This document shows, piece after piece, positions 18,328-28,688 of a stretch of 64,000 nucleotides of DNA. The position numbers and the translations under genes are program-made. Each line of letters starts with the position of its first letter. Positions within the stretch are counted from its first letter, which is position 1. The stretch lies in NCBI RefSeq assembly GCF_023282985.1, contig NZ_JAGQDC010000019.1:1-64000 (forward strand). The letters run 5' to 3'. The stretch comes from Serratia silvae. GTDB taxonomy: Bacteria > Pseudomonadota > Gammaproteobacteria > Enterobacterales > Enterobacteriaceae. The notes under the pieces are model-generated. The model did not search any database, had not been told where the DNA came from, and was given only the letters and a program-made list of their open reading frames with translations.

Positions 18328-18597
18328 TCATTTAGGTGTTTCTTCCGATTCCGGTAGCGTCACGTTAAGTTCAAGTACCGAAATATCGTCCCCTTTCTGC
18401 TCGAATTGCACGTGCAGCATTTCGGGGTCGATCTGAATGTATTTACAAATTACCGCTAGAATATCGCGCTTTAAATCAGGCAGATAGTGGGGTTCGCTGT
18501 CCCCACGACGACGTTCTGCGACGATAATCTGCAGCCGTTCCTTGGCTACACTGGCTGTTGATTTTTTGCGGGACAGAAAGAAGTCTAACAGAGCCAT
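18328..18597 (-). CDS. minE: Cell division topological specificity factor MinE
   Basis: Drives pole-to-pole oscillation of MinCD by stimulating the MinD ATPase. The 89 residues begin with the membrane and anti-MinCD region ([31 protein letters not shown]) and end with the dimerising topological specificity domain ([20 protein letters not shown]). Length and order are those of E. coli. It is the last gene of the minCDE operon, three bases after minD. Confidence 0.97.
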   Translation of the reverse strand: MALLDFFLSRKKSTASVAKERLQIIVAERRRGDSEPHYLPDLKRDILAVICKYIQIDPEMLHVQFEQKGDDISVLELNVTLPESEETPK

Positions 18598-18600
18598 GGT

Positions 18601-19413
18601 TTATCCCCCAAAAAGGCGTTTCAGGAAGCCCTTTTTCTCTTCTTCGATGAAGCGGAACGGGCGTTCTTCCCCTAACAGGCGGTGAACGGTATCGTCATAG
18701 GCCTTACCGGCATCGGACTCATTATCAAGAATAACAGGTTCACCCTGGTTAGAGGCACGTAATACCGACTGATCTTCCGGGATCACGCCAAGTAGCGGGA
18801 TACGCAGGATTTCCAGTACGTCTTCCATGCTCAACATGTCGCCACGGCTGACGCGGCCCGGGTTGTAACGGGTTAGCAGCAGATGTTCCTTGATCGGGGA
18901 TTCCCCTCTCTCGGCACGGCGCGATTTGGAAGCCAGAATGCCCAGGATACGGTCGGAGTCACGTACTGAAGACACTTCTGGGTTGGTGGTGATGATGGCT
19001 TCATCGGCAAAATACAGCGCCATCAAGGCACCGGATTCGATCCCTGCGGGGGAGTCACAAACCACAAATTCGAAGGCCATCTCGTCAAGATCGCCGAGGA
19101 TTTTTTCCACGCCTTCACGGGTCAGCGCGTCTTTGTCACGGGTTTGCGAAGCGGGCAGAATGTAGAGGTTGTCGGTGCGCTTGTCTTTGATTAACGCCTG
19201 GTTCAGCGTGGCGTCACCTTGGATAACGTTCACGAAATCGTAAACTACCCGGCGCTCACACCCCATGATGAGGTCAAGATTACGCAGACCGATATCAAAG
19301 TCGATCACCACGGTTTTCTTGCCTTTCTGGGCCAAGCCGGTCGCAATGGCCGCACTTGATGTGGTCTTGCCAACGCCCCCTTTACCCGATGTAACAACAA
19401 TAATGCGTGCCAT
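18601..19413 (-). CDS. minD: Septum site-determining ATPase MinD
   Basis: A membrane-cycling ATPase that recruits MinC to block septum formation away from midcell. The 270 residues carry the deviant Walker A GKGGVGKTTS (10-19), switch residues in VVIDFDIGLRNLD and CDSPAGIESGA, and the C-terminal amphipathic membrane-targeting helix (EEKKGFLKRLFGG). It sits between minC and minE in the conserved operon, with a 25-base gap after minC. Confidence 0.98.
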   Translation of the reverse strand: MARIIVVTSGKGGVGKTTSSAAIATGLAQKGKKTVVIDFDIGLRNLDLIMGCERRVVYDFVNVIQGDATLNQALIKDKRTDNLYILPASQTRDKDALTREGVEKILGDLDEMAFEFVVCDSPAGIESGALMALYFADEAIITTNPEVSSVRDSDRILGILASKSRRAERGESPIKEHLLLTRYNPGRVSRGDMLSMEDVLEILRIPLLGVIPEDQSVLRASNQGEPVILDNESDAGKAYDDTVHRLLGEERPFRFIEEEKKGFLKRLFGG

Positions 19414-19438
19414 GAAATGGATTCCTTGTCAAAAGGGC

Positions 19439-20131
19439 TTAATTTAAAGGTTGTATGGTTAAAGCATTATCCAACAGGCTGAGCCTTGCTGCCTGCCCGA
19501 GATACTCGGACGGGATCTGATCGCTCAACCAGTACTGCCCTGCGATAGAGACTAGCTCAGCACCCAGGTGCGTGCAAAAAATCTGACACTGGGTATCGCC
19601 AGAGGCGCCAGCCAGTGCGCGGCCACGCATGCTACCGTAAATATGAATATTGCCGTCGGCAATCAGTTCGGCACCGGCACTGACGCTGCTGGTGACGATC
19701 AAATCGCTGTTACGGGCGTAAATCTGTTGACCTGAACGGACAGGGGTACTGATGATGCGCGTTTTGGCTGGGGCATTATCAGGTGCTGGCGCGATCACCG
19801 GAGCCTGCGGGGTCGCCTTCTGGCCTTTGCCTTCATTGAGCAGCGGCAAACCGGCGCGGGCGATCAACCGCTTCTGCCGCTCATCTTTGCAACCGCTGAT
19901 GCCGACCACGCGCAGCCCAGCCGCAGTGACAGCCCGTTGAATTTCTTTCCAGTCTGCGTCGCCGTTCAGCGTAGCAACATTAATAACAACAGGGGCATTT
20001 TTGAGAAAAGCTGGCGCTTGTTCCACCTTTTCTTGCAGTGCCTGGCGTATTACCTCGGGGTCGCAATTATGTAAATGAACCACCGATAGGGTAAAACTGC
20101 TGCCTTTTAGCTCAATTGGCGATTGTGACAT
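19439..20131 (-). CDS. minC: Septum site-determining protein MinC
   Basis: An inhibitor of FtsZ polymer assembly that is placed at poles by MinD. The 230 residues comprise an N-terminal FtsZ-binding domain (1-100), a linker rich in P and A ([15 protein letters not shown], about 108-122), and a C-terminal beta-helix dimer domain with the [15 protein letters not shown] and [20 protein letters not shown] motifs that bind MinD. It heads the operon and is divergent from ycgL. Confidence 0.97.
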   Translation of the reverse strand: MSQSPIELKGSSFTLSVVHLHNCDPEVIRQALQEKVEQAPAFLKNAPVVINVATLNGDADWKEIQRAVTAAGLRVVGISGCKDERQKRLIARAGLPLLNEGKGQKATPQAPVIAPAPDNAPAKTRIISTPVRSGQQIYARNSDLIVTSSVSAGAELIADGNIHIYGSMRGRALAGASGDTQCQIFCTHLGAELVSIAGQYWLSDQIPSEYLGQAARLSLLDNALTIQPLN

Positions 20132-20266
20132 CTATCCTGACTCAGTCTCAGCAACTTAAATCCCCGGAATACCACTCGGGGTGCGATATTCCGAAGTACT
20201 ATAAGCATGTTATAGTCAGAGTTATATCCAGGCAAGACGCTGCCTCAATTAAATAGAGTTTTAATA

Positions 20267-20539
20267 ATGTTTTGTGTCATCTATAGAAGTGCCAAGCGCG
20301 ATCAGACTTATCTTTATGTCGAAAAAAAAGACGATTTTTCTCGGGTGCCGGAAGATCTGATGAAAAGTTTTGGTACTCCGCAGTATGCCATGATGCTGTC
20401 GCTAGACGGACGTAAGAAATTGGCCTCAGCGGATATCGAAAAGGTGAAAGAAGCCCTAAAACAGGAAGGGTTTTATCTGCAGTTCCCACCGCCGGTGGAA
20501 AACCTATTAAACCTTCATTTGTCTGACGCCAAAAAATAA
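20267..20539 (+). CDS. ycgL: YcgL-domain protein
   Basis: A 90-residue cytosolic protein of the YcgL family, defined by the opening [28 protein letters not shown] and the signature LMKSFG(T/R)PQYAM. The structure of the family is known but its function is not. It is divergent from minC, as in E. coli, and stands ahead of the transglycosylase gene with an 87-base gap. Confidence 0.93.
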   Translation: MFCVIYRSAKRDQTYLYVEKKDDFSRVPEDLMKSFGTPQYAMMLSLDGRKKLASADIEKVKEALKQEGFYLQFPPPVENLLNLHLSDAKK

Positions 20540-20626
20540 CCGGGTGTCGATTTTCAACCCTGTGTTAACGCCAGCGGTGTAGCGTCGTTTGCAACTGGCG
20601 GCAGGTTGTCACAGGTAGGGAAAATC

Positions 20627-21655
20627 ATGAAGAAAATGTCGATGATGCTAACGCTGCTGCTTTTGGCTGGCAGCGTTAAACCGGTGGGGGCGGCTCCAGC
20701 GCCAACGGTACAGCCTGCCGGGAGTACGCTGGCGGAAACCGGGCGCGATCCGGTGGAATTTCCGGCTTATGTGGAACAACTGAAGCGGCGGGCCATCAAG
20801 CAAGGTATCCCAGCGGCTACCGTTGAGAACGCTTTTGCTAACGCTCATTTTGTCGATCGGGTGATTAATGCCGATCGCAACCAGTTGGAAAAGAAAATCA
20901 CGCTGGATGACTATCTTGGCCGCGTGTTGCCTGCGTGGAAGATCCAGCGGGGCCGCGAGATGCGCCAGCAATATCAACCAAGGCTGGCGCGAGTGACGGC
21001 GCGTTATGGCGTTCCGGAACAATACATTGTCGCGCTATGGGGTATGGAAAGCGCCTTTGGCAAGATACAGGGTAAGGAAGATGTTGTTTCTGCGTTGGCG
21101 ACGCTGGCGTTCGAAGGCCGGCGCGAAGCGTTCTTTACCAAACAGTTGATGGCGGCCTTACAGATTATTGAGCAGGGTCATGTTGATGCGGGCAACCTGA
21201 AAGGGTCTTGGGCGGGGGCGATGGGGCAGAGCCAGTTTATGCCAACCTCGTTTTTGACCTATGCCGCAGATGGGGATGGCGACGGTAAAATCGATATCTG
21301 GAATAATCTCGACGATGTGTTTGCCTCTACGGCCAACTATTTGGCTACCGAGGGCTGGCAATCTGGGGTTGGCTGGGGCCGTGAGGTCAAACTGCCCGCG
21401 CAATTCAATGTTGACCAACTGGGGCTGAAAGACGCCCAGGGGCATCGCGAGGAACGATGGGCGGCCAAAGGAGTGGTGTTAGCGGATGGTTCACCCTTAC
21501 CGGCCTCTGGCTTGCGTAGTTGGGTGATCGCTCCAGATGATATGCAAGGACGCACATTCTTGGTTTATGATAACTTCCGTACTCTCATGCACTGGAATCG
21601 TTCGTATTATTTCGCGATCAGCGTGGGAATGATGGCCGACGGTATCGGTCAATAG
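20627..21655 (+). CDS. Secreted lytic murein transglycosylase, MltB-like
   Basis: A 342-residue periplasmic enzyme that should cleave peptidoglycan glycan strands with formation of 1,6-anhydromuramic ends. Residues 1-23 form a signal peptide (MKKMSMMLTLLLLAG...GAA) without a lipobox cysteine, so it is probably soluble, unlike lipoprotein MltB. The SLT_2 domain is shown by IVALWGMESAFGKIQG, with the catalytic glutamate, and by GSWAGAMGQSQFMPTSFLTYAADGDGDGKIDIWN. ATG at 20627 has TAGGGA upstream; the longer in-frame TTG start is rejected. It lies between ycgL and ycgM, on the same strand as both. Confidence 0.9.
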   Translation: MKKMSMMLTLLLLAGSVKPVGAAPAPTVQPAGSTLAETGRDPVEFPAYVEQLKRRAIKQGIPAATVENAFANAHFVDRVINADRNQLEKKITLDDYLGRVLPAWKIQRGREMRQQYQPRLARVTARYGVPEQYIVALWGMESAFGKIQGKEDVVSALATLAFEGRREAFFTKQLMAALQIIEQGHVDAGNLKGSWAGAMGQSQFMPTSFLTYAADGDGDGKIDIWNNLDDVFASTANYLATEGWQSGVGWGREVKLPAQFNVDQLGLKDAQGHREERWAAKGVVLADGSPLPASGLRSWVIAPDDMQGRTFLVYDNFRTLMHWNRSYYFAISVGMMADGIGQ

Positions 21656-21745
21656 GTCGGTAACTACCCGGTGCCTGGAATGGCACCCCGTACGTATCAT
21701 GGGCTGAGGTTATCTGGCCCCTACACTGTGGTTGGGAGAGGCGGT

Positions 21746-22402
21746 ATGTATCAACATAGAGACTGGCAAGGAGCGTTGCTTGATTTCCCGGTAAGCAAAG
21801 TGGTTTGCGTAGGCAGTAACTACAGCGATCACATCAAGGAGATGGGGAGTGTCACCCCGCCTGAGCCGGTGTTGTTTATCAAACCTGAAACAGCATTGTG
21901 TGATATTCGTCAACCGGTAGCGATCCCCAAGGGGCTGGGGTCGATTCATCATGAAGTCGAGTTGGCGGTGCTGATTGGTACCCCGTTAAAGCAGGCCAAT
22001 GAAGATCGCGTGGCCCGTGCCATTGCGGGTTATGGTGTGGCACTGGATTTGACCTTGCGCGATCTGCAGGCCGGGTTCAAGAAGGCGGGGCAACCTTGGG
22101 AAAAAGCCAAGGCATTTGATGGCTCTTGCCCGATCTCCGGCTTTATTCCGGTGGCTGAATTTGGCGATCCGCAAAATGCCGAGCTGTCTTTGTCGATCAA
22201 TGACGAACTGCGCCAGCAAGGCAATACCCGCGATATGATCAACCCCATTTTGCCGCTGATTGCCTATATGAGCCGTTTCTTTACGCTGCGTGCGGGCGAC
22301 ATCATTCTGACCGGTACTCCTCAAGGGGTCGGGCCAATGGTTTCCGGCGATATGCTGAAAATCTCGCTTAACGGTAAGACCCTCAGTACCCGAGTGATTT
22401 AA
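21746..22402 (+). CDS. ycgM: Fumarylacetoacetate hydrolase-family protein YcgM
   Basis: A 218-residue FAH-superfamily enzyme. Metal ligands are visible in HHEVELAVLIG (E-x-E), and the family motifs DLTLRDLQ, GKAFDGSCP-like AKAFDGSCPISGFIP and ILTGTPQGVG are present. Related proteins act as acylpyruvate hydrolases or oxaloacetate tautomerase/decarboxylase; which of these applies cannot be told from sequence here. The start MYQHRDWQGALLDFP has GGGAGAGG upstream; an upstream ATG at 21671 would add 25 unrelated residues. Confidence 0.92.
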   Translation: MYQHRDWQGALLDFPVSKVVCVGSNYSDHIKEMGSVTPPEPVLFIKPETALCDIRQPVAIPKGLGSIHHEVELAVLIGTPLKQANEDRVARAIAGYGVALDLTLRDLQAGFKKAGQPWEKAKAFDGSCPISGFIPVAEFGDPQNAELSLSINDELRQQGNTRDMINPILPLIAYMSRFFTLRAGDIILTGTPQGVGPMVSGDMLKISLNGKTLSTRVI

Positions 22403-22614
22403 TCCCGCTCTGTCTTTCTGCCTGCCGGGCCTTCCGGGTGTTGCAGGCAGAAACCTCTTTGGTAACTTACACTGTTATTATCCACGTTGGATGTCGTTGC
22501 GGCAGGCACGGGCAGCCGGGGAAACGTTTCCTTTTGCGCTGAGTGTCTATATAGTGTGCCCCCTTGAACCTGCTTGCAGGTGGTTTGTTCATTTACCTAT
22601 TTTCGGAAGTCGAT

Positions 22615-23061
22615 ATGTCACAACTCCCTTTTTGGCAACAGAAGACGCTGGACGAAATGTCTGAGGCAGAGTGGGAATCGCTGTGCGACGGATGTGGGCA
22701 ATGCTGTCTGAACAAGCTGATCGATGAAGATACCGATGAGATTTACTTCACCAACGTGGCCTGCGATCAGCTCAATATCAAATCTTGCCAGTGCCGCAAC
22801 TACGAGCGCCGCTTTGAGTTGGAAGAAGACTGCATCAAGCTGACGCGCGAAAACCTCACCACGTTCGACTGGCTGCCGCCAACTTGCGCCTATCGCCTGA
22901 TCGGTGAGGGTAAACCACTATTCGACTGGCACCCGTTGGTCAGCGGCTCAAAAGCGGCGATGCATGGTGAGCGCATTACCGTACGCCATATCGCGGTGCG
23001 CGAAAGCGAAGTCGTAGATTGGCAGGATCACATTTTAAACAAACCTAGTTGGGCTAGATGA
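22615..23061 (+). CDS. ycgN: UPF0260 cysteine-cluster protein YcgN
   Basis: A 148-residue cytosolic protein with the cysteine clusters CDGCGQCC (about 22-29), [14 protein letters not shown] (about 46-57), a single cysteine in EEDCIK, and CAYRL, which suggest metal or Fe-S binding. The family (YkgJ/UPF0260) has no proven function. The start [26 protein letters not shown] is chosen by family length; an upstream in-frame start at 22564 would add 17 residues. It follows ycgM as in E. coli. Confidence 0.92.
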   Translation: MSQLPFWQQKTLDEMSEAEWESLCDGCGQCCLNKLIDEDTDEIYFTNVACDQLNIKSCQCRNYERRFELEEDCIKLTRENLTTFDWLPPTCAYRLIGEGKPLFDWHPLVSGSKAAMHGERITVRHIAVRESEVVDWQDHILNKPSWAR

Positions 23062-23749
23062 GTGGCTGGTTTTCCACTGTAAATAATAAAAGCAGTGCCT
23101 AAGTAGCTGTACGTCAAAGTACTACAGGCGGAAGTCATGCAGAACGCCGACACGCCGTAAACCCGTCCATGGGGGCTCGCACATCCATGCGCTCAACGGT
23201 CGGCTAACCTGCAATGACTCCCACCTGCCTCAAGCTTAAGGTGTCGCGGTATTAAAGGCAGCCGCCGATAGCAGGCTTAGCGCACCACCAAGACCGAGGT
23301 TTTGGCATACCTGACGACCTTGATGTTTCTTTCCGACATAGTGATCCCTTGCTCAAAATACTCTGTCTATCTTATTGGCTGCGACTGTTCATTGGTTGAG
23401 AGCAAGAGCCGAAATAGCGTGCTAGCCGGGCGGTCAGGTTAAACAAAAGTTAAACGAGGGGGTAAATAAATCAGGGCGGATAAGGGGAGTGGCTTATATA
23501 CGTCATCATTTTATTAATGTTCCTCCCTGAAGTATTAATACTGTGAATGAATAACGACCGAACTGTGATTAAGTATAGCCAACATATCTATGCTTGGGAG
23601 AGGGAGGATGCCAAAGATGAGGCGATATATCGGCTAGGGGACGCAACAAAACTTAATGTTATGTAAATTACGCCGTAATCGCCTGGTGGTCGCTTCTTTT
23701 TAAACAAAATCTTAGGTAGCTTGTCGGCACCTCCGCCTGTGATGAGAAT
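23062..23749. other. Long intergenic region with possible repeat and small ORFs
   Basis: Nearly 700 bases lack a normal gene. Bases 23085-23260 (around ACACGCCGTAAACCCGTCCA and GGGGGCTCGCACATCCATGC) have the wording of a dispersed intergenic repeat, though I cannot prove copies from one window. On the minus strand at 23277-23339 a 20-codon frame (MSERNIKVVRYAKTSVLVVR) has a fair ribosome site (AAGGGA). A second minus frame over the same bases reads NLGLGGALSLLSAAAFNTATP before a stop but has no start. The rest is AT-rich. Confidence 0.35.
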
Positions 23750-23752
23750 GTG

Positions 23753-23827
23753 ATGATGAAGATGGTGCGCCTGTTTGCCGTGGCCGGAGTACTGATCGTG
23801 CTCGTGTATTACTTTACCCATACTTGA
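23753..23827 (+). CDS. Candidate small membrane protein (24 residues)
   Basis: The frame reads MMKMVRLFAVAGVLIVLVYY and ends FTHT: a basic start, one hydrophobic span of about 16 residues, and a short polar tail, the build of a single-span small membrane protein. A GTG one codon upstream is an alternative start. The ribosome site is only fair (GATGAG). A strong bidirectional terminator follows 27 bases later, opposite the convergent dsbB, which implies that something is transcribed on this strand. I know no named homologue. Confidence 0.4.
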   Translation: MMKMVRLFAVAGVLIVLVYYFTHT

Positions 23828-23853
23828 CGTCGTTCAACTGAACCCGATGCAAT

Positions 23854-23881
23854 AAAAACGGCGCCCTCAGGCGCCGTTTTT
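23854..23881. terminator. Bidirectional terminator before the dsbB end
   Basis: AAAAACGGCGCC at 23854-23865 pairs perfectly with GGCGCCGTTTTT at 23870-23881. T runs on both strands let it terminate dsbB and any plus-strand transcript. Confidence 0.93.
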
Positions 23882-23894
23882 GCAATGTATACCG

Positions 23895-24425
23895 TTAGCG
23901 GCCAAACAGATCGCGTTTACGTTGGCGAACAAATTGGCTGAGCAGAACCACAATTCCGATCAGCAAATAGGCAGCAAAAATCCCCACCAACCACTGTGGC
24001 ATTTCCAACGACAGGAACTCCCATTGACGTACCGAGCAGTCACCTGAAGCGTGGAACACCGCAGGCATCCATTTGTCTAGCGGCAGCCAGGAAGGGAAGC
24101 TGACAAAGAAATCACAGGTATTAAACGGCGATGGATGCAGCTGGATCATCGTGTGTTTCCAGGCTAACTGCAGGCCTTCCCAGGCGCTGTAAATCCACAG
24201 CAGGATCGCCACATAGCGTAGCGGTGACGTCGGTGCCAATGCACCAAGCAGCGACGCTCCCAAGATCCCGAACAGCGCGACGCGTTCGTAGATACACATT
24301 ACGCAAGGCTGTAGCAGCATCACGTGCTGAAAATAGAGGGCCGTCAACTCCAATAACAACACAGTCAGAGCCATCAACAGCCAAGCACCGCGCCCCTGCG
24401 AGCAGCGGTTAAAGAATTGCAACAT
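23895..24425 (-). CDS. dsbB: Disulfide bond formation protein DsbB
   Basis: An inner-membrane quinone reductase that reoxidises periplasmic DsbA. In the 176-residue form starting [15 protein letters not shown] the redox cysteines fall exactly at Cys41-Cys44 (CVMC) and Cys104/Cys130 (FNTCDFF and SGDCSVR), as in E. coli, with four membrane helices. The start at 24425 has GGAAG ten bases upstream; the longer frame to 24479 adds 18 non-family residues. It lies downstream of nhaB on the same strand, as in E. coli. Confidence 0.96.
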   Translation of the reverse strand: MLQFFNRCSQGRGAWLLMALTVLLLELTALYFQHVMLLQPCVMCIYERVALFGILGASLLGALAPTSPLRYVAILLWIYSAWEGLQLAWKHTMIQLHPSPFNTCDFFVSFPSWLPLDKWMPAVFHASGDCSVRQWEFLSLEMPQWLVGIFAAYLLIGIVVLLSQFVRQRKRDLFGR

Positions 24426-24547
24426 ATCTATATTCTTCCATGCAGTAAGCAATTGAACCGGCAGTGTAAACCAATTCATCCCCGCTGCCAGCTATCTAAC
24501 GACGATTCAGTGAAAAATATCGTCGTTTGCAGGGACGGTTATGGCGG

Positions 24548-26122
24548 CTAATGTGCAGCGATTGGGGCCGTTGCGTCAAGTGGTAGCGGCATTAACCACT
24601 GCCATTGGGTAAACAGGTCCGTTACCGGTGCCAGAGTATGCTGCACACACAGCAGGCCAACCAAGGTCAGCACCACCGTGTAAGGCAATGCCATCCAGAC
24701 CATACGGCCATAAGACAGGCGTACCAACGGTGCCAGGGCAGAGGTCAGCAGGAACAGGAAAGCAGCCTGCCCGTTGGGTGTAGCCACCGAAGGCAGATTG
24801 GTACCGGTGTTAATCGCTACCGCCAACAGTTCGAACTGTTGCAGTGAAATTGCTCCGTCCGCCAGTGCCGCCCGCGCTTCGTTAATGTAAACCGTACCGA
24901 CAAAAACGTTATCTGAAACGGAAGAGAGCAGACCGTTGAACAGATAAAACAGGGAAAGTTGTGAGCTTGGCGGTGCCTGTAACACATAGTGGATCACCGG
25001 AGAAAACAGCTGCTGTTCAATGATCACCGCCACGACGGTGAAGAATACCGTCAACAATGCAGTAAAGGGTAGTGCCTCCTGGAAAGCTTTGCCGATCGCG
25101 TGCTCATCGGTAATGCCGCATAGCGAGGTCGCCAAAATGATCACTGAGAGGCCAATCAGGCCAACTTCCGCCAGGTGGAAGGCCAGCGCGATCACCAGCC
25201 AGAGGCCGATTAACGCCTGTATCACCAGTTTCATCTTTTCCTGGCGGCTACGCTTGGCGGTGGCCTGGCGATCGAACTCTTTTAGTACGCTACGCACCTG
25301 TTCCGGCAATTTGGTGCCGTAGCCAAATACCGCAAAACGTTCAACCAGCAGGCAAACCAACAAACCGCAAACGAACACCGGCAGCGTGACGGGAGTCATG
25401 CGCAGGAAAAATTCGCCAAAGCCCCACCCGGCGCTTTTGGCGATGATCAGATTCTGCGGCTCTCCCACCATGGTCATTACTCCGCCAAGAGCCGTACCGA
25501 CACCTGCATGCATCAGCAGGCTGCGCAGAAAGCCGCGGAACTGTTCCAGCGTCTGCTTATGGTCGCTATTATCCAGGTGGCTGTCATCATTGATATCGCT
25601 CGCTTGATTAGAGGCGACGTTATGATAGATCGAGTAAAAACCGGTGCCGACGCTGATCACCACCGCCACCACGGTCAGGGCATCCAGGAATGCCGAGAGC
25701 AGTGCCGCAGCAACGCAGAAGGACAGCGACAACAGCATCTTTGAGCGGATGTTCAGCAGCAGTTTGGTAAACACAAACAGCAGCAACTGCTTCATAAAGT
25801 AGATGCCTGCCACCATAAACACCAGCAGCAATAACACCTCAAGGTTACTGGCAATTTCAGCACTGACGTGTGCGGGGCTGGTCATGCCGATCAATACTGC
25901 TTCAATGGCGAGTAGCCCGCCGGGCTGCAACGGGTAGCATTTCAGCGCCATCGCCAGCGTAAAGATAAACTCGATAACCAGTAACCAGCCGGCCACGAAA
26001 GGGCTGACCAGGAAAAACACCAAGGGATTGATCACCAGAAAGCTGATGATGGCCAGTTTGTACCAGTCGGGGGATGCCCCGAGAAAGTTCTTTACCAATG
26101 CCGAGCGTATTGTCATATCCAT
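24548..26122 (-). CDS. nhaB: Na+/H+ antiporter NhaB
   Basis: Exports sodium in exchange for protons across the inner membrane. The 524-residue form ([25 protein letters not shown]) equals Yersinia NhaB in length and start pattern, slightly longer at the C-terminus than the 513-residue E. coli protein. Conserved stretches include [44 protein letters not shown] and [29 protein letters not shown], with about twelve membrane segments. It is divergent from fadR, and dsbB follows downstream. Confidence 0.96.
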   Translation of the reverse strand: MDMTIRSALVKNFLGASPDWYKLAIISFLVINPLVFFLVSPFVAGWLLVIEFIFTLAMALKCYPLQPGGLLAIEAVLIGMTSPAHVSAEIASNLEVLLLLVFMVAGIYFMKQLLLFVFTKLLLNIRSKMLLSLSFCVAAALLSAFLDALTVVAVVISVGTGFYSIYHNVASNQASDINDDSHLDNSDHKQTLEQFRGFLRSLLMHAGVGTALGGVMTMVGEPQNLIIAKSAGWGFGEFFLRMTPVTLPVFVCGLLVCLLVERFAVFGYGTKLPEQVRSVLKEFDRQATAKRSRQEKMKLVIQALIGLWLVIALAFHLAEVGLIGLSVIILATSLCGITDEHAIGKAFQEALPFTALLTVFFTVVAVIIEQQLFSPVIHYVLQAPPSSQLSLFYLFNGLLSSVSDNVFVGTVYINEARAALADGAISLQQFELLAVAINTGTNLPSVATPNGQAAFLFLLTSALAPLVRLSYGRMVWMALPYTVVLTLVGLLCVQHTLAPVTDLFTQWQWLMPLPLDATAPIAAH

Positions 26123-26364
26123 GCTTGTTTTGCGAAACCTTAAAGTGAGTTGGCTCGTCATACCCTAACAACGGCAGTGGGCCTGATGCAAATGACGAAG
26201 CTCTAATAGTTTGAAATTTCGGCGAAGTGGTTTTTTTTACCTTTTTGCCAGCTTATGCACACTTTCGTTTATTGTTTTTTGCTCACGCTATGTGATGCTC
26301 CGGCGATCTGGTATGATCTGCCGATTACAATTACTGATTATCGTCGTTACGGAACATCAAACAC

Positions 26365-27084
26365 ATGGTTATAAAGGCGCAGAGTCCTGCCGGTTTCGCG
26401 GAAGAGTATATTATTGAAAGTATTTGGAATAACCGCTTCCCTCCCGGCTCTATTTTGCCCGCGGAACGTGAGCTTTCAGAACTGATTGGCGTCACGCGCA
26501 CCACATTACGTGAGGTTCTACAGCGATTGGCCCGTGATGGCTGGCTGACTATTCAGCACGGCAAGCCGACCAAGGTGAATGATTTTTGGGAAACCTCTGG
26601 TCTTAATATCCTGGAAACCCTGGCTCGACTCGATCATAACAGCGTACCGCAGCTGATCGATAATCTGCTGTCGGTGCGTACCAATATTGCCTCGATCTTT
26701 ATCCGTGCGGCGGTGCGTAACCACCCGGAGCAGGCGCAGGAAGTGCTGGCGAAAGCGGCACTGGTTGACGATCAGGCGGATGCCTTCAACCAACTCGACT
26801 ATGAAATTTTCCGTGGCTTGGCTTTTGCCTCGGGCAACCCGATTTATGGCCTGATCCTCAATGGCTTGAAAGGGCTGTATACCCGCGTTGGCCGTTATTA
26901 CTTCTCCAACCCGGAAGCGCGCAAACTCGCACTGACCTTCTATAACAAGCTGTCTAGCCTGTGCCATGAGAAGATGTACGATCAGGTGATGGATTGCGTG
27001 CGTAACTACGGTAAAGAAAGCGGGGCCATTTGGCAGAGCATGCAGGGCACTATGCCAAGCGATCTGACCGAAGCGCGTCGTTAA
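26365..27084 (+). CDS. fadR: Fatty acid metabolism regulator FadR
   Basis: A GntR-family factor that represses fad genes and activates fabA/fabB and release is triggered by long-chain acyl-CoA. The 239 residues include an N-terminal winged helix (about 6-75: [41 protein letters not shown]) and a C-terminal all-helical acyl-CoA domain. It is divergent from nhaB with 240 bases between. A FadR operator is seen upstream of fadD in this window, so both partners of the circuit are present. Confidence 0.97.
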   Translation: MVIKAQSPAGFAEEYIIESIWNNRFPPGSILPAERELSELIGVTRTTLREVLQRLARDGWLTIQHGKPTKVNDFWETSGLNILETLARLDHNSVPQLIDNLLSVRTNIASIFIRAAVRNHPEQAQEVLAKAALVDDQADAFNQLDYEIFRGLAFASGNPIYGLILNGLKGLYTRVGRYYFSNPEARKLALTFYNKLSSLCHEKMYDQVMDCVRNYGKESGAIWQSMQGTMPSDLTEARR

Positions 27085-27114
27085 TTCGCGTCATTGCTAT
27101 AAATCAGCTAGTTG

Positions 27115-27138
27115 AAGGGGCGCTGCGTGCGCCCCTTT
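27115..27138 (+). terminator. Terminator between fadR and ycgB
   Basis: AAGGGGCGC at 27115-27123 pairs with GCGCCCCTT at 27129-27137 around a 5-base loop. It ends the fadR transcript; ycgB ends convergently 15 bases beyond. Confidence 0.8.
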
Positions 27139-27152
27139 GTCATATTTCCGCT

Positions 27153-28688
27153 TTATATCGCGTTGGGTCTCGGTGGGCAGCGATCCAGCAATTCTACGCT
27201 GCCATCCTCGTTTTGCTGCTCCAGAATAATGTCGAATCCCCACAGGCGATGCAGGTGTTTCATCACCTCGCGGCGGCTTTTATCCAGAGGCGCCCGGTCT
27301 TGCGGAATGTAACGTAGCGTTAATGAGCGATCGCCACGCAGATCCACATTCCAGATCTGAATATTGGGCTCGTGGTTGCTCAGGTTGTACTGAGCCGACA
27401 ACTCCTGTCGTATTGCCCGGTAGCCCGCTTCGTTGTGGATCGCTGAAATCTCCAGGTAATTGTTGTGGTCGTCATCCAGCACGGTAAACAATCGGAAGTC
27501 ACGCATCACTTTCGGTGACAGGAACTGGCTGATAAAGCTCTCATCCTTGAAGTCACGCATAGCAAAGTGCAGGGTATCCAACCAGTCTTTGCCAGCGATA
27601 TCCGGGAACCAGTAGCGATCTTCTTCGGTCGGCGATTGACAGATCCGTTTGATGTCCTGGAACATGGCAAAGCCTAGCGCGTACGGGTTGATGCCATTGT
27701 AGTATTGGCTGTTGTACGGTGGCTGGTAGACCACATTGGTATGGCTGTGCAAGAACTCGAGCATAAAGCGATCCGTCACGCGCCCTTCGTCATACAGATG
27801 GTTAAGGATGCTGTAGTGCCAAAAGGTGGCCCAGCCTTCGTTCATCACCTGCGTCTGCTTCTGCGGGTAGAAATATTGGCTCACCTTACGCACTATGCGC
27901 AACACTTCACGCTGCCAGGATTCCAGCAACGGGGCGTTTTTCTCCATAAAGTAGAGAATATTTTCCTGTGGCTCCCGTGGAAAACGCGCAGCCTGCTCCG
28001 GTAGGGCTTCGCGATCGACTCGCGGCAGGGTTTTCCACAGTGAGTTGACCTGGCTTTGCAGATACTCCTCACGGCTCTTTTGGCGGGCTTTTTCTTCCAC
28101 CAGCGAGATTTTTTGTGGCCGTTTGTAGCGATCGACCCCGTAATTCATCAGCGCATGACAGGAGTCCAGTAACTTTTCTACTTCTTCCACGCCATAGCGT
28201 TCCTCACACTCACTGATGTAATGGCGGGCAAACAGCAAATAATCGACGATCGAACTGGCGTCGGTCCAACTGCGGAATAAATAGTTATTTTTGAAAAACG
28301 AGTTGTGCCCATAACAGGCATGGGCCATCACCAGCGCTTGCATGGTGATGGTGTTTTCTTCCATCAGATAGGCAATACACGGATTGGAGTTGATCACGAT
28401 CTCATAGGCCAACCCCTGTTGGCCATGCTTGTAGCGCTGCTCGGTTTCGATGAACTTCTTGCCGAATGACCAGTGGGTATAGTTGATCGGCATCCCGACG
28501 CTGGAATAGGCATCCATCATCTGCTCGGAGGTAATGACCTCGATCTGATGCGGGTAGGTGTCGAGCCGGTAATGCTTGGCAACCCGATCGATCTGCTCCA
28601 GATAAACCTGCAACAGGTCGAATGTCCAATCCGGTCCATCGCTCAGACGTTTATCTTCCTTAACCTTTTTCTGTGTCGAAGTAGTCAT
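27153..28688 (-). CDS. ycgB: SpoVR-family protein YcgB
   Basis: A 511-residue cytosolic protein of the SpoVR family, named for a Bacillus spore cortex protein but widespread in non-sporulating bacteria. The sequence contains the family-defining HACYGHNSFFKNNYLFRSWTDA region and QVMNEGWATFWHYSILNHL, where a histidine/glutamate pair suggests a metal-dependent enzyme. In E. coli ycgB is RpoS-dependent, and in many genomes spoVR is clustered with prkA/yeaG and yeaH; here those two lie about 14 kb away at 41000-44320. The biochemical role is unknown. Confidence 0.94.
   Translation of the reverse strand: MTTSTQKKVKEDKRLSDGPDWTFDLLQVYLEQIDRVAKHYRLDTYPHQIEVITSEQMMDAYSSVGMPINYTHWSFGKKFIETEQRYKHGQQGLAYEIVINSNPCIAYLMEENTITMQALVMAHACYGHNSFFKNNYLFRSWTDASSIVDYLLFARHYISECEERYGVEEVEKLLDSCHALMNYGVDRYKRPQKISLVEEKARQKSREEYLQSQVNSLWKTLPRVDREALPEQAARFPREPQENILYFMEKNAPLLESWQREVLRIVRKVSQYFYPQKQTQVMNEGWATFWHYSILNHLYDEGRVTDRFMLEFLHSHTNVVYQPPYNSQYYNGINPYALGFAMFQDIKRICQSPTEEDRYWFPDIAGKDWLDTLHFAMRDFKDESFISQFLSPKVMRDFRLFTVLDDDHNNYLEISAIHNEAGYRAIRQELSAQYNLSNHEPNIQIWNVDLRGDRSLTLRYIPQDRAPLDKSRREVMKHLHRLWGFDIILEQQNEDGSVELLDRCPPRPNAI

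Noticed and set aside
23588..23821. A 77-codon minus-strand frame opposite the small membrane ORF.
   Set aside because: No ribosome site, it overlaps the better small ORF on the other strand, and its composition is histidine-rich by chance.
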